Positions 31,586 through 41,205 of a stretch of 64,000 nt of DNA are shown one piece after another. A model generated the notes under the pieces. That model did no database searches and was not told the DNA's origin. It was given only the letters and a program-made list of their open reading frames with translations. This stretch comes from Blattamonas nauphoetae (Eukaryota; Preaxostyla; Oxymonadida): assembly GCA_033064195.1 (NCBI GenBank), contig JARBJD010000041.1, positions 124,001 through 188,000 on the forward strand, in the 5' to 3' direction. The stretch's first letter is position 1, and every line of letters starts with the position of its first letter. The position numbers were made by a program, and so were the translations under genes.

Positions 31586-32599
31586 TTAAACACCCAAGAA
31601 ATAGTATTGCGCTCGTTCTTCGTGAAGGTTCCTTTTTTGCTTGTGTGTTTGGTTTCTGATGGATAAATACGGGAGATAAATCAATGATTCACCAAAAATG
31701 ATGAATAGTATATAGTAGAATTCATAAATTGCCCAAAAGGGATCATAATATGAATTCAGACCTTGGTGAGTTTCATAACTCCCTGGTCCTTGCGAAAGGG
31801 TTCGGGTGACGAAGTGTTTATCTCGATCTTCGGTACCAATCACACCGCGAGGGGATCGGCGTTTATAAATATCAGGACTTGGGAGGTAGGGGAGTGGACC
31901 AGAAACAGGGGTTGATCGGATGATGGATGAAGTGAGGGGAGCTCGGCCAATTGTTGCCTTTGGAGAGGATGGATGGCGAGAAGATTTAGTTGGGTCAAAG
32001 TTAAAAGCTGGGCCAGCACCAGGTGTGTGGTATCGATTTTCCTTGAGGCGTGTTTCGGTACCCATTGTCGCATTAAAAGAATGACGCATAGCGTATTTAG
32101 ACGACTTATCAAGATCATATTGTGGCCCAGGAGCACGTTGATACTTGGACACCAAAGTATCAAATGATGGATCGAAAGGATCAACAAAATTGTGTCCAGG
32201 GTTATCACGGCTTCGGCGGGTGGAGCTAAGAGATCCACGAGAACCGCGAGTTCGTCGTGTCTCTCCTAAATGGTCAGGTCGACGACCACGACGAGGTTCA
32301 GATGTTGATCTGACTCGGCGGGTCTGAGAATGGCTGCGTCGATTTTGTGAGCCGCGGGAGCTTACTGATGGAGACCTGTTCGTTCTTCCACGTCGAGAAG
32401 ACTTTGATAAATTTTCTGGCTCGTCGGAGAGGGGAAGAGGCGGTAGTTTATTCTTGCTCGGGTCGTGTTCACTGTGTTTGGATGACTTGGAGCTTTTCGA
32501 GGAGTTGCTCGAAGAAGATGATGAACGTGACTCATTCGATGAACGGGCAGAGGTACTATCGTGGTTAATCGCTGGAGAATCAACTGCTGTGTCTGGCAT
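31586..32599 (-). CDS. STPGR/SHIPPO-repeat flagellar protein
   Basis: 337 residues from ATG 32599-32597. The first 120 residues are serine-, arginine- and lysine-rich low complexity. After them come repeats of the sperm-tail PG-rich (STPGR, SHIPPO/ODF3) type: YQRAPGPQYDLDKSS; HTPGAGPAFNFDPTK with SPKATIGRA; and SQGPGSYETHQG. The P-G-P-x-x-Y core and following S/K-x-x-x-x-G signature match the family. STPGR proteins line the inside or outside of axonemal or other microtubules in flagellated eukaryotes, so this gene suggests that the organism builds flagella. The last 45 residues are hydrophobic and atypical and might be intron sequence read through, so the true C-terminus could differ. Confidence 0.75.
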   Translation of the reverse strand: MPDTAVDSPAINHDSTSARSSNESRSSSSSSNSSKSSKSSKHSEHDPSKNKLPPLPLSDEPENLSKSSRRGRTNRSPSVSSRGSQNRRSHSQTRRVRSTSEPRRGRRPDHLGETRRTRGSRGSLSSTRRSRDNPGHNFVDPFDPSFDTLVSKYQRAPGPQYDLDKSSKYAMRHSFNATMGTETRLKENRYHTPGAGPAFNFDPTKSSRHPSSPKATIGRAPLTSSIIRSTPVSGPLPYLPSPDIYKRRSPRGVIGTEDRDKHFVTRTLSQGPGSYETHQGLNSYYDPFWAIYEFYYILFIIFGESLIYLPYLSIRNQTHKQKRNLHEERAQYYFLGV

Positions 32600-33497
32600 G
32601 AGCTGGTGATGACGCGACCAAACTTCCGACCGAAAATAGTTACTGGGTCGATCAAATCATGGACCGAAAATCTGGTATTTAAACTGGTTCATTTGAAACT
32701 GGAAGAAGATTCACGAGAGTTTCCTATCGAAAGCTGACTCAAGAGAAGCAACTGTATGTTGAATGAGAGAGAAAAGTTTGATGATGATGCCAAGTTGTGC
32801 GAAGGCGACATATGTGACAAATGTGAACATAAATTTGAACAAAGTCATTCAAGAATCTTGATGCATTGTGGAAGATGTCAAAAGAATGATGGATTTCTTT
32901 CTACAACAAGTCCAACAGGCAGAATAATTCAAATGACTTTCCATTCAAAAGTCCGGAATAGTAGAAGGTTAATTGTCATTAAAGGGCATTTCAGACACGG
33001 TAGAAGATTGGATGATGGTTAAGAGGTGTCTTATAATTGGTTTGTGAACGAGAATGCATGAATACATGATTCGTCCGATGTTTGAGCGTAAATGTTGATA
33101 AATGTGTGTAGAAATCCTTAGAACTGCTTGAAACAACAATCATGTTGATTGGTGTTGATATAGTCGAAGCATAGTCTGATGGAGACGTTGTTGAGATATG
33201 ACATTCAGAATTTGGATGAGTCAACAAACATTTGTGAAATTGAAAACTGAAGAAAGGGGAGGACGGAAGATGAGAAAGGAGGTATCCTTTGAATCTCTAT
33301 TACATCAAAGATAGAGTGATAAGACGATTGGTACAGTCAATTTGTGGTTCTGATCTATTTGCTAATCACTTTCAGATTTAATGAATTGTTAAATTACTGC
33401 ATGGATTGAAATGACGATGAATAACTCGGAATTGCCATCGAAAAGAATCTAGTAAGTGAAATGAGAAAGCCAGCCCGAGGAAGAGATTCACAGTACT
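32600..33497. other. Intergenic, about 900 bp
   Basis: One 88-codon open frame (32756-33022, plus strand) has two CxxC pairs but no other support. No RNA gene or repeat is recognised. Confidence 0.4.
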
Positions 33498-34319
33498 TCA
33501 TTCCTTCAAAAGTGCAGTACAGTATCGTTGATACAATGATGAATCAACTGTGAGATTGTGCTCTAACAGAGACAGAACAAACAGCTCAGAGCTGTTCACA
33601 TGTTGAACATGAGCTTTTACGACGGAAGAAAAACTTTTATTCGAATATGGTTTGTCACCTGTACAATTACCAGAAGGTGAGTAATGAGATCGGCAGAGAA
33701 GAACAGCAAACACATCATTTTGTGAGATAAGATGACAGCGACGAGGAGCGTCATGAAGGCGTTGTTTTTGTCGATAACAAACACACCACCACCACTTTCC
33801 TTATTGATAATGCGATCTATAAGGCAAAACGCGGTCACAAGCTCACAGACTCGAATTCCTGCAGAATGTAGATCGAATTAAAGAAACGTACGAAAAACTC
33901 TTCGTAGAGTATTGAGGAGAGAAACAGTTCCGTCGAAACAAGATGGAGAGCGCTCATTCTTGTTTTTTGCAACATTTTGAGTGTCATTTGAATTGTGAGT
34001 GTTGAGTTGTTTCGAATAATTTGACGGAGTTGATTCAACAACTTTTGAGAGACCTAGTGATACGAGAGACAATCCGAGGATATCAGGAAGAAAAAAATGA
34101 GAAATCAAGCAGTATGGGCAGACAATACGCAGAGAATTTTATAAAAGTGTCAGGGATGATTCGGTCTTCAAAAACGGGCGAATTGAGTGATGGATAGAAC
34201 GTAATTGGAGGATGTTGAAGGATCAATTCAGTTCGAAGGTCGTTCTCCTCCTGAATGATCAAGACAGGTGGGTGATAGACAGCAGAGGAGTGAAATTGAC
34301 ACGGACTTGACGAACGCAT
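33498..34319 (-). CDS. Cyclin (PHO80/P-U-type-like), four exons, about 221 residues
   Basis: Exons 34319-34124, 34053-33892, 33858-33712 and 33658-33498 are joined by GT-AG introns of 33-70 nt, with matching phases. The cyclin box is spread over the last three exons: SPSCFDGTVSLLNTLRRVF, then IRVCELVTAFCLIDRIIN, FMTLLVAVILSHKMM, KPYSNKSFSSVVKAHV and NSSELFVLSLLEHNLTVD. This follows the cyclin fold: helix with the conserved Y/L-I-D-R, L-L-x-A-V-x-L-A/S-x-K, then D-x-x-Y-x-N. Cyclins of this group pair with Pho85/CDK-like kinases; the partner here is unknown. The N-terminal 65 residues are poorly conserved. A further coding-like stretch upstream (34325-34510) may be an additional 5' exon that I could not join in frame. 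Confidence 0.8.
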
Positions 34320-34784
34320 CACTTCTAACAGAAAACTGAAGAATAACCGTGAAAGAAGGTGATGAGATTAGAAAATTGGTCATACGACGAGTCCCAGGGA
34401 CGGGGGCTGCCTAACAGACAGGAAGAGGTGCGGGTGTCGTAGCCAGATGTAGTGTGTCGTGTCAGGAAATGGTAGTGGGGAAATGACATGACACGGTTAG
34501 AGAATATCATGAATGGATCGGTGTGAGGTTGTGTTTTACCTCGTAAATAACAATCCTATGAGAGATGTTCACTCCGATTTCAATCCTTCAAAATAAATGA
34601 CTTGATGGATTGGATGATGAGATTGGCTCTGGTATGCCGTCCATTTTCAAATGAAGCGGTAAATGGTGAACTAATACATATTGGGAGAAGGTTTCGAGAT
34701 AAGGAGAGGATTGGCTGGAGAAAAGGAGTTGTCCGATTGATCAAACTCCAATCGGTTTTCTCGTTTCAACATTTTATCAAATCG

Positions 34785-35924
34785 ATGAGTGGCAGGGCTA
34801 CAGCGTTGTATTGTTACATCTGCGGTCTCCAATATGGAACTGCTGGCCTTCCAAAACATCTTAACTGTTTCCCTTCTCATTTTTTCCCCATCTTTATCGA
34901 TCCTTTCAGCGTGTCCCGAAAAATATGCCAATGAACAAAAGGTTCGTCTTTTCCCTTCTTTCAACACATTTTCCACATTATTTTATAATATGCTCCATGC
35001 AGTTCCTCCCAAAAGCTCTCCAAGAGAAAGCACCAGATCCGCCGAAAGCCGAACGCCCGACTTCACTGAAAGATCAAACAGGTTTCATCACATTGGATTC
35101 ATATCATCTTTTCCTTTCTCCTTCACCTTTTAGCCTGCAAAAAATGGAACACTGTCTGATCTATTCTTCATTTCATTTATTTCATCAGGAAGCATACGAT
35201 ATCTCACGAATAGCCATGAATGATTGTCCATATTGCCAGCGCAAATTTGCATCTGACCGAGTTGTCAAACACGTCCAGTCCTGTTCTAAGAAACCTGCCG
35301 GAGCCGATGACATCACTGTCGAGAAGAAAACTGTTACATCAAAGCCAAAATTGTTTATTTGTGGAATTTGCGGAAGGTTTGTAACATATGCAATGTTTTC
35401 TAGTGGAAAGGAACGAGTTTGGGATCCATTTTGATATTTCCACACTATTTTCCTAAATTTTCGACATTATGTCATGATTTCCATATTTTTAGAGAGTATG
35501 GAACAGCATCAATTGAAAAACATATGAACAGCTGCATTGTCCAGTTCAGAAACGACCAAGCAAAAGTTCCAGCCAGTGCCCGCCGAGAGGAACCTGATCT
35601 CAAGGCTCTATTGGAAGATATTAAAAAAATTAAGGAAGATGGAAAAGTCACCTCGAAGGAGATTCAAGCACAACGAGAAAACGCAACAAACATGTGGAAA
35701 GAGTGTGTTTCGCCAACCGGCATTTTGAGAACATATTTTGTCATTTTCTTTTATTGTCATTCTTCTGCATCTCTTTTGGTTATTCATCCTCTTTTCATTG
35801 TTTCTTCAGATCTCTGGCAAAATGTCCCAACTGTGAGCGAACATTTGAGTCAGAAGTCTTGGAGAAGCATCTCAAAGGATGCAAATCAACTACCTCGTAC
35901 ACTGTTGCTTCGATCAAAAAGTAA
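34785..35924 (+). CDS. ZC2HC1-like C2HC zinc-finger protein, multi-exon
   Basis: The ATG at 34785 begins MSGRATALYCYICGLQYGTA, and the stop TAA is at 35922-35924. Short introns separate six or more exons. Zinc-finger units of the ZC2HC1 (zf-C2HC_2) type appear in order: CYICGLQYGTAGLPKHLNSC; CPYCQRKFASDRVVKHVQSC; ICGREYGTASIEKHMNSC (spliced across an intron after ICG); and CPNCERTFESEVLEKHLKGC. Each has CxxC followed by HxxxC. A charged helical linker (LEDIKKIKEDGKVTSKEI) precedes the last finger. The family is common in flagellated protists and animals and often linked to cilia, but its molecular role is poorly known. One acceptor is chosen a few bases downstream of the first CAG (at GGAAG) because only that keeps the frame. 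Confidence 0.8.
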
Positions 35925-36357
35925 TTACCTCTTTTCTACGATTATCCGCCAATAAACGTTCTTCTTTTCATAACCACTCAGTCCTTTCCGCGATTACTTC
36001 ATTTATTTGCTCCTATCGCCCGTTTCAATTGATAGTTTATCAATTATCTCATTTATCTTTCTGAATCTTCTTGAATTGCATGAAAAACGACCACTTTCGA
36101 CGATCACTTCGAAGAAGAGATAAATAACGAAAACATCTCGATGAAACGAAAAAAAGAAGAATGAGATGAAATCAACAGCAAAAGCCCTAAAATGAAAAAA
36201 CGTGATGAAAGTTGGAGTGTTGTTCGGCAATACGGTAGGATGCATCAGACTTTGTATCCACCAACCCAATTCTTGCCAACATCCACATAACTCCGTTCAA
36301 CTACTTGTCTTCCTTCCCTTTTGGTCTTGATAGATGAAGTATGAACGAGGAAAAGAA
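35925..36357. other. Convergent intergenic region
   Basis: About 430 bp between the 3' ends of the zinc-finger and EF-hand genes. No gene, RNA or repeat recognised. Confidence 0.5.
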
Positions 36358-37293
36358 TCACAAAACCTTTTCGATCAACCGTTGTGCGGTATTCTGATTA
36401 AATCCATTTTCAACCAGAATTTTAATCATGGCATCATCTGAAACACCACGTTGAACACTATGAGATGTGAGAAGGAAGATGAAATTGGATACAGGGATGA
36501 AAATGAACAGATAACATCAAATAGCGACACACTTAACATAGATCCATTCGAGCCATTCATCAGGTATCCTGGTCATCATACTTTCGTACAAGTCCAAGAA
36601 TGACACTTTTCCGTCTCCATTAGAGTCCAGGGCCATGAATTCAATGACATATTCATTAATTGCATCATCTGGAGGTCAGCAAGAAAAACTCTTGACATCA
36701 GAAAATGCAAACCATCAACGCCTTCTTCTCGAAGAACTTGTTTAATGGATTCAGGCGTAATAAAGCCACGATGAAGTCGTGAGACATCATATTTCTTAAA
36801 CTGAGCCAAAACATTCAATTCGCAAATGTCTTCATTACGACGCATGGATGCAAACTAAAAAGAAGAGGAGTTTCGAGATTAAGGTGAGAATCGGATGAGA
36901 AAAAGAGAAAAAACTTCCTTGAAGTTGATCACTCCATCTTTGTCCAGATCCACTCGCTTGATAATGTCACGGATCTTTTGCTAAGATAATGAAGAAAATT
37001 TTAGGAAAATTTGTGCGAAGAAGAAAGAGAATTGGTCATGAATTGAAGAACAGTGATACATTGGATGGATACAATCCAACAGATTTCATAACAATTTTCA
37101 CTTCATCAAAATCAATGACTCCATCGTTTTTCTATCGTGAGAAGGACATATAATTGAGAAGAGGCAAATGGAGATGGAGAAGGTTCGGAGAGATTCACGA
37201 ATGGTAAATTCGTACAATATCGAATTTCTTGAAGATCTTTAGAATAGCATCGTCCGATTCCACGATCTGTTCCTCTTGTTTTTCGCCACTCAT
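36358..37293 (-). CDS. Calmodulin-like four-EF-hand protein with extra C-terminal tail
   Basis: The ATG at 37293-37291 begins MSGEKQEEQIVESDDAILK, and the stop TGA is at 36360-36358. At least five exons are joined by GT-AG introns. EF-hand 1 spans an intron: FKKFDI joined to KNDGVIDFDEVKIVMKS. EF2 is RVDLDKDGVINFKEFASMR. EF3 (KKYDVSRLHRGFITPESI) has lost most ligand positions. EF4 is MALDSNGDGKVSFLDLYESM. After EF4 comes an unusual tail, VNVQRGVSDDAMIKILVENG and QNTAQRLIEKVL, with a helix-turn-helix look similar to small ubiquitin-binding (UBA-like) folds; that resemblance is only suggestive. The protein probably binds Ca2+ at EF1, EF2 and EF4. Confidence 0.8.
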
Positions 37294-37505
37294 GTGTTGA
37301 TGATAGATTCAATGATCGGTTTGGGACGATCGAGTGGTCGATGAATATTTCGATGTTTGAACCTAATTTCGACATTTTCTTGAATGGAGGCATGATTTTA
37401 ATGAGATTCATCAAAACAAACAATAAGGTCAACAGAACTTAGTTTTTAAGAAGCCCGACTAATTTTCTTGAAGGTCTGATCACATCAATCTCACCTGTCA
37501 TTCAC

Positions 37506-38762
37506 ATGGCGAGTAAATTATTGACAAACAATAACATGCAAGGCTCACAGTTTCATCAACCAGTACATCCCTGCACTCAGTTACTCCCGAACCGAAACTA
37601 TTCAATCGGAGACGTCATCGCGTTTGGTGGATACGCTCAGGTCAGACGAGCAACGAATGAACTCAATCAAACCTTTGCAGTGAAAATTATCCCAGAAACA
37701 TCAATCCCACTGGAACTTGCAATACAAGAAGCTCTTCGGATGTCGAGATTAATTCCTGTCGACCATCATCATAGGCTCGCTCTCCCTATAGACTGGTTTA
37801 CACAACGAATTAATGATGTTGAGTGTACCTGCATTGTGATGCCAGCGTATGGATGCAATCTTCTCGACTATCTCATGCACAAACATCCACAACTCATCCA
37901 AGGTCAGCACCCCTCAAGAATCACAATGACACCAGCAGTTGGCTCAACCAAAATCTTGAAAACGATTCTATTTGATATCGTGGAAGGTCTCAGGGTTATA
38001 CATTCTTCTACAGGTCACCTCATCCATGCAGACATCAAACCTGAAAATATCCTCATCGATCAGTCCACTACAAATTTTGCTTCAGATGAAGTTCATGTTG
38101 TAATAGCTGATTTCGGCAATGCTTGGGATGATCCCTTCGCAATCCAAAATATGAACGAAAGAAAAGGAGTGACTGGATGGAAACCACCCACACCACCTCC
38201 ACTCAACCAAACACGATTCTACCGAGCACCAGAATCAATTTTGGGTTGTATTCCAAGTGGTGCAATTGATATTTGGTCTTTAGGGTGCCTTGCGTTCGAA
38301 CTGTTCCACGGTCTCCCTTTATTCAATCCTCATGGCTACTCTGAGGGAAGTTGTGAATGGAGAGACGAATTGGATGATTTTGAGGTGGAATTGGGCACTG
38401 ATCGAGATCAGGAACACCTGAGATTGATTCATGCAGTTCTTCACTCACACCCACCATCGGATCTGGTGAAATCAAGTTTTTGGGCCGAGGACTTTGTGAA
38501 TTCGGAGACTGGGATGATCAAATTTAAGCAAGCTCGTCACGAACGAAGGTTGGCAGACCTTTTGATTGGATGGACTATGACCGAGAAGAGCTCAAGGATT
38601 CAATTTTTGCACAATCAGACAGGATCTCAAGTGGATGATCTTGCTTTGTATGGACAGGATGTCCTCACACTTGAATCGTTCATTTTGGATTGCTTGACTT
38701 GGTCTCCTGCTGATCGACCGACGGCCACAGAACTTCAACAGCATCAGTTCTTCCTTTCATAA
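37506..38762 (+). CDS. SRPK-like CMGC protein kinase, 418 residues
   Basis: One exon, ATG 37506. The glycine-rich loop is IAFGGYAQVRRA. The VAIK lysine is in FAVKIIP. The catalytic loop is HADIKPENILI, with A in place of the usual R of HRD. The metal-binding loop is IADFGNAWD, and the activation/P+1 segment is RFYRAPESILG, followed by IDIWSLGCLAFELFHG. The pair ADFGNA plus RFYRAPE and the long insert between the N- and C-lobe parts are features of SR-protein kinases (SRPK), which phosphorylate RS domains of splicing factors. All residues needed for catalysis are present. An RRM protein with an RS/RE-rich tail lies 2.4 kb downstream on the same strand and is a natural candidate substrate, though that is speculation. 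Confidence 0.85.
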   Translation: MASKLLTNNNMQGSQFHQPVHPCTQLLPNRNYSIGDVIAFGGYAQVRRATNELNQTFAVKIIPETSIPLELAIQEALRMSRLIPVDHHHRLALPIDWFTQRINDVECTCIVMPAYGCNLLDYLMHKHPQLIQGQHPSRITMTPAVGSTKILKTILFDIVEGLRVIHSSTGHLIHADIKPENILIDQSTTNFASDEVHVVIADFGNAWDDPFAIQNMNERKGVTGWKPPTPPPLNQTRFYRAPESILGCIPSGAIDIWSLGCLAFELFHGLPLFNPHGYSEGSCEWRDELDDFEVELGTDRDQEHLRLIHAVLHSHPPSDLVKSSFWAEDFVNSETGMIKFKQARHERRLADLLIGWTMTEKSSRIQFLHNQTGSQVDDLALYGQDVLTLESFILDCLTWSPADRPTATELQQHQFFLS

Positions 38763-39029
38763 ACACACTTGCATATTTTTTCAAAAGTGTATTCGCAACG
38801 TTATTGGTCTGCTGTGATTACCGGACGACTGAAATCGCAATTAACCTGTATGTCCCGTTCTCGTCTCGTTCGTGAACACAACGTTTCTCTCTTTCAAGCG
38901 TGCAGGATAAAAGCCTACCCCATTTCATTTGCTTTTACGCTCTTTACTTTCAGAAATGGGAGGGTGAATGACAGTTGACAGAAAATGGAGAGTGAGATGT
39001 CCAAAGAGAATAGTCCACCCTTCTCCGGT

Positions 39030-41011
39030 TTATTCTTGGCTGGGTGGGGGAGCAGGGGCCTCCTTTGCTTCGGATTTTGTTTCGACTGATTCTGATTGGA
39101 AAACCGCTCCTGCAGCCTCTCTTGTCTTTTCCTGAGCTTCCTTTTCTTTTTTCAGATCCAGGTCCTCTCCAGTCAATTCCTTGTAGAGCCTGTACACATC
39201 TTCCATGAGGGTTTCGAAGTGACTTGTGCCGTCAATCGATTTGGAAATGTGGATGTGAGTATCATCACCAACACTGATTGGTTCGTACAGGTCGGTAACT
39301 TCAGTGAATGTCTCCAAAACAGGCTCAATCAGCTTGAGAGCGCCATCGAGCTCAGCTTCAGGCTTTCCTGTCTCAACAGTGGTGGAGAGGAAGGCAAGGT
39401 AGTATCCTTGTGGGCACACACGATGGGGATATGACAGCCATGACAGATACACATCGTTGTGTCTCTTCAGCTCCTTCTGTGGAATCACCATCATTCCACT
39501 ATCAGCGTTGTCGGTTTTCGGGACGGTATGGTTCATAATGCAGATTTTTCGGACGAAGCTTCCTGTCTTCTTGACCTTGTCCGGGAAATATGAAGGATCA
39601 CCCACAATATGGTCAGCAGTGGCGGACTAGGGAAGATCAAAGATGATCGAGTGATGGGAACAAACCTCGCCTCCGGCCTTGATTCCAGTGGCTTGTCCTT
39701 TTTCATTGTAGATAATTTCGTCGATTGGACGGTTGAGAATATAAACGGCACCGAAGACAGCAGCGAGACTAGGCGGAGGATGAGATGAATTGACAAGAAT
39801 GATTCAAACCGGGCAAAAGATTGGCCAAGCTCACCAACACCGTAGCGGGGGTAGATGAATGGGGAGTTTCCGTAAGCAGCAACAGAGTTGAGGTACAGTT
39901 TGATTTTTTGGAGGGTTGGGAGAGCAGGTTGATCGAGGTAGCTAAATGGAAAATAAGAGTAAGCAAATAAAGAATGAGAAGAGGAAAGATTGAGATAAAG
40001 AATCGAGATGTGGTGGGGTCTTAAGAATCAGAATAAATGGAAAATCCTTTTGGTGAATGATGTTGTTTGAAGATGTGTTTTCACTTCCAATAAACCATAC
40101 TCGTCATTCTGGTACAGGGCCATAGCATGTCCAATGAAGTCACAGCTTTCTGGGTCCAGTCCAAACTTCTGGTAGCATGCACGCATGGGCTGGGTGGTCA
40201 CATCAAAGCCATCATAGGTTTGAGGTTTTCCCTCCTCAACTTTCATCAAATACATCACAAAATTCTGTAATTTCTTCTTTTCGAAGAGACCCATGATACC
40301 GGTTGTGAGTGTCTCCTTTTCGTTGGCTGGAACTTTGTAGGTTTTTCCTTTCTTCATTGTGTATGCACCGGCAGTCTTGACAAATTCCATGTAGCGCTTG
40401 ACATCTGTGTGGATAACGGCTTCCATAATTTGGCCTAGAGTGTGAAGAGAGAAGGTTGTGAAGATTATGATTGTGAATAAAATCGATGGAGAGAGACGGG
40501 AAAGAATGTGTTACGACGAAAAGAAGATGAGAAGATTTAAGGAAAAATTGAGTGAGGGATCGCAAAATGATGGGATGACAACAGACCGTCAGCGATTGGG
40601 AATTTTGGAACCATATCAATGTTGTAATCGCGGGAGCGACCGAAAGAGGCAGGAGCTTTCTCCACCCTAAAAACAGGAAGATAAAGGTCAATGTAACAAT
40701 ATGAGAAAAGGGTGATACTTCTTGAAGCGTTGGAATGCTCGATCGAGATCAAGACTTGCGCAGTCTGCACCGTAGTATTCGTTTCGATCGATATGGAGAA
40801 CTTTCTTTCCATGACACGCGAACACAGCAGCGAGGATGCATTCGGTCAGGCCAGTTCCTAGCAGACGGAGAGAAATAGATGACACGATGAGGAGGTTCAA
40901 AATGCATTTCAGGTGGGAATAGGATGAATGAAAGAGATATAAAGCAAATATAAGAAGATGGGAATATCGAGAAAGTATACCAAGGATGATGTAGTCGTAA
41001 TGCTCTTCCAT
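39030..41011 (-). CDS. GDI1: Rab GDP-dissociation inhibitor (Rab GDI)
   Basis: The ATG at 41011-41009 starts MEEHYDYIILG, and the stop is at 39030. About seven exons. Key texts in order: ILG joined over an intron to TGLTECILAAVFACHGKKVL; HIDRNEYYGADCASL (the FAD-like GxGxxE fold and the Rab-binding DRN-YYG motif); SRDYNIDMVPKFPIADG; YMEFVKTAGAYTMKKGKTYK with VPANEKE; MGLFEKKKLQNFVMYLM; GLDPESCDFIGHAMALY; YGNSPFIYPRYGVGELGQ (SPFIYPxYGxGELxQ motif); VYILNRPIDEIIY; and a C-terminal part ending APAPPPSQE. GDI extracts prenylated, GDP-bound Rab proteins from membranes and returns them. All canonical Rab-binding blocks are present. The C-terminal tail is longer and more acidic than usual. Confidence 0.92.
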
Positions 41012-41205
41012 GATGAATCAAATCTGAACAATGGATCGATCAACTTTGGAGAATTCTCCGAGGATATAGAGGGGATCCACATATTCACATGATGTTCAAA
41101 AGTTACTTCAAGTATATATTCGTGAAACCAGTCAAGATTGAATCTTTCTGTACGATCGAACCTTTATTCATTTCTTCACTTCGCCTCCTCACTTCCCATT
41201 TGAAT

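Noticed and set aside
32756-33022. 88-codon frame with two CxxC pairs
   Set aside because: Spacing of Cys and His does not fit a known finger, the rest is low quality, and no intron or neighbour supports it.
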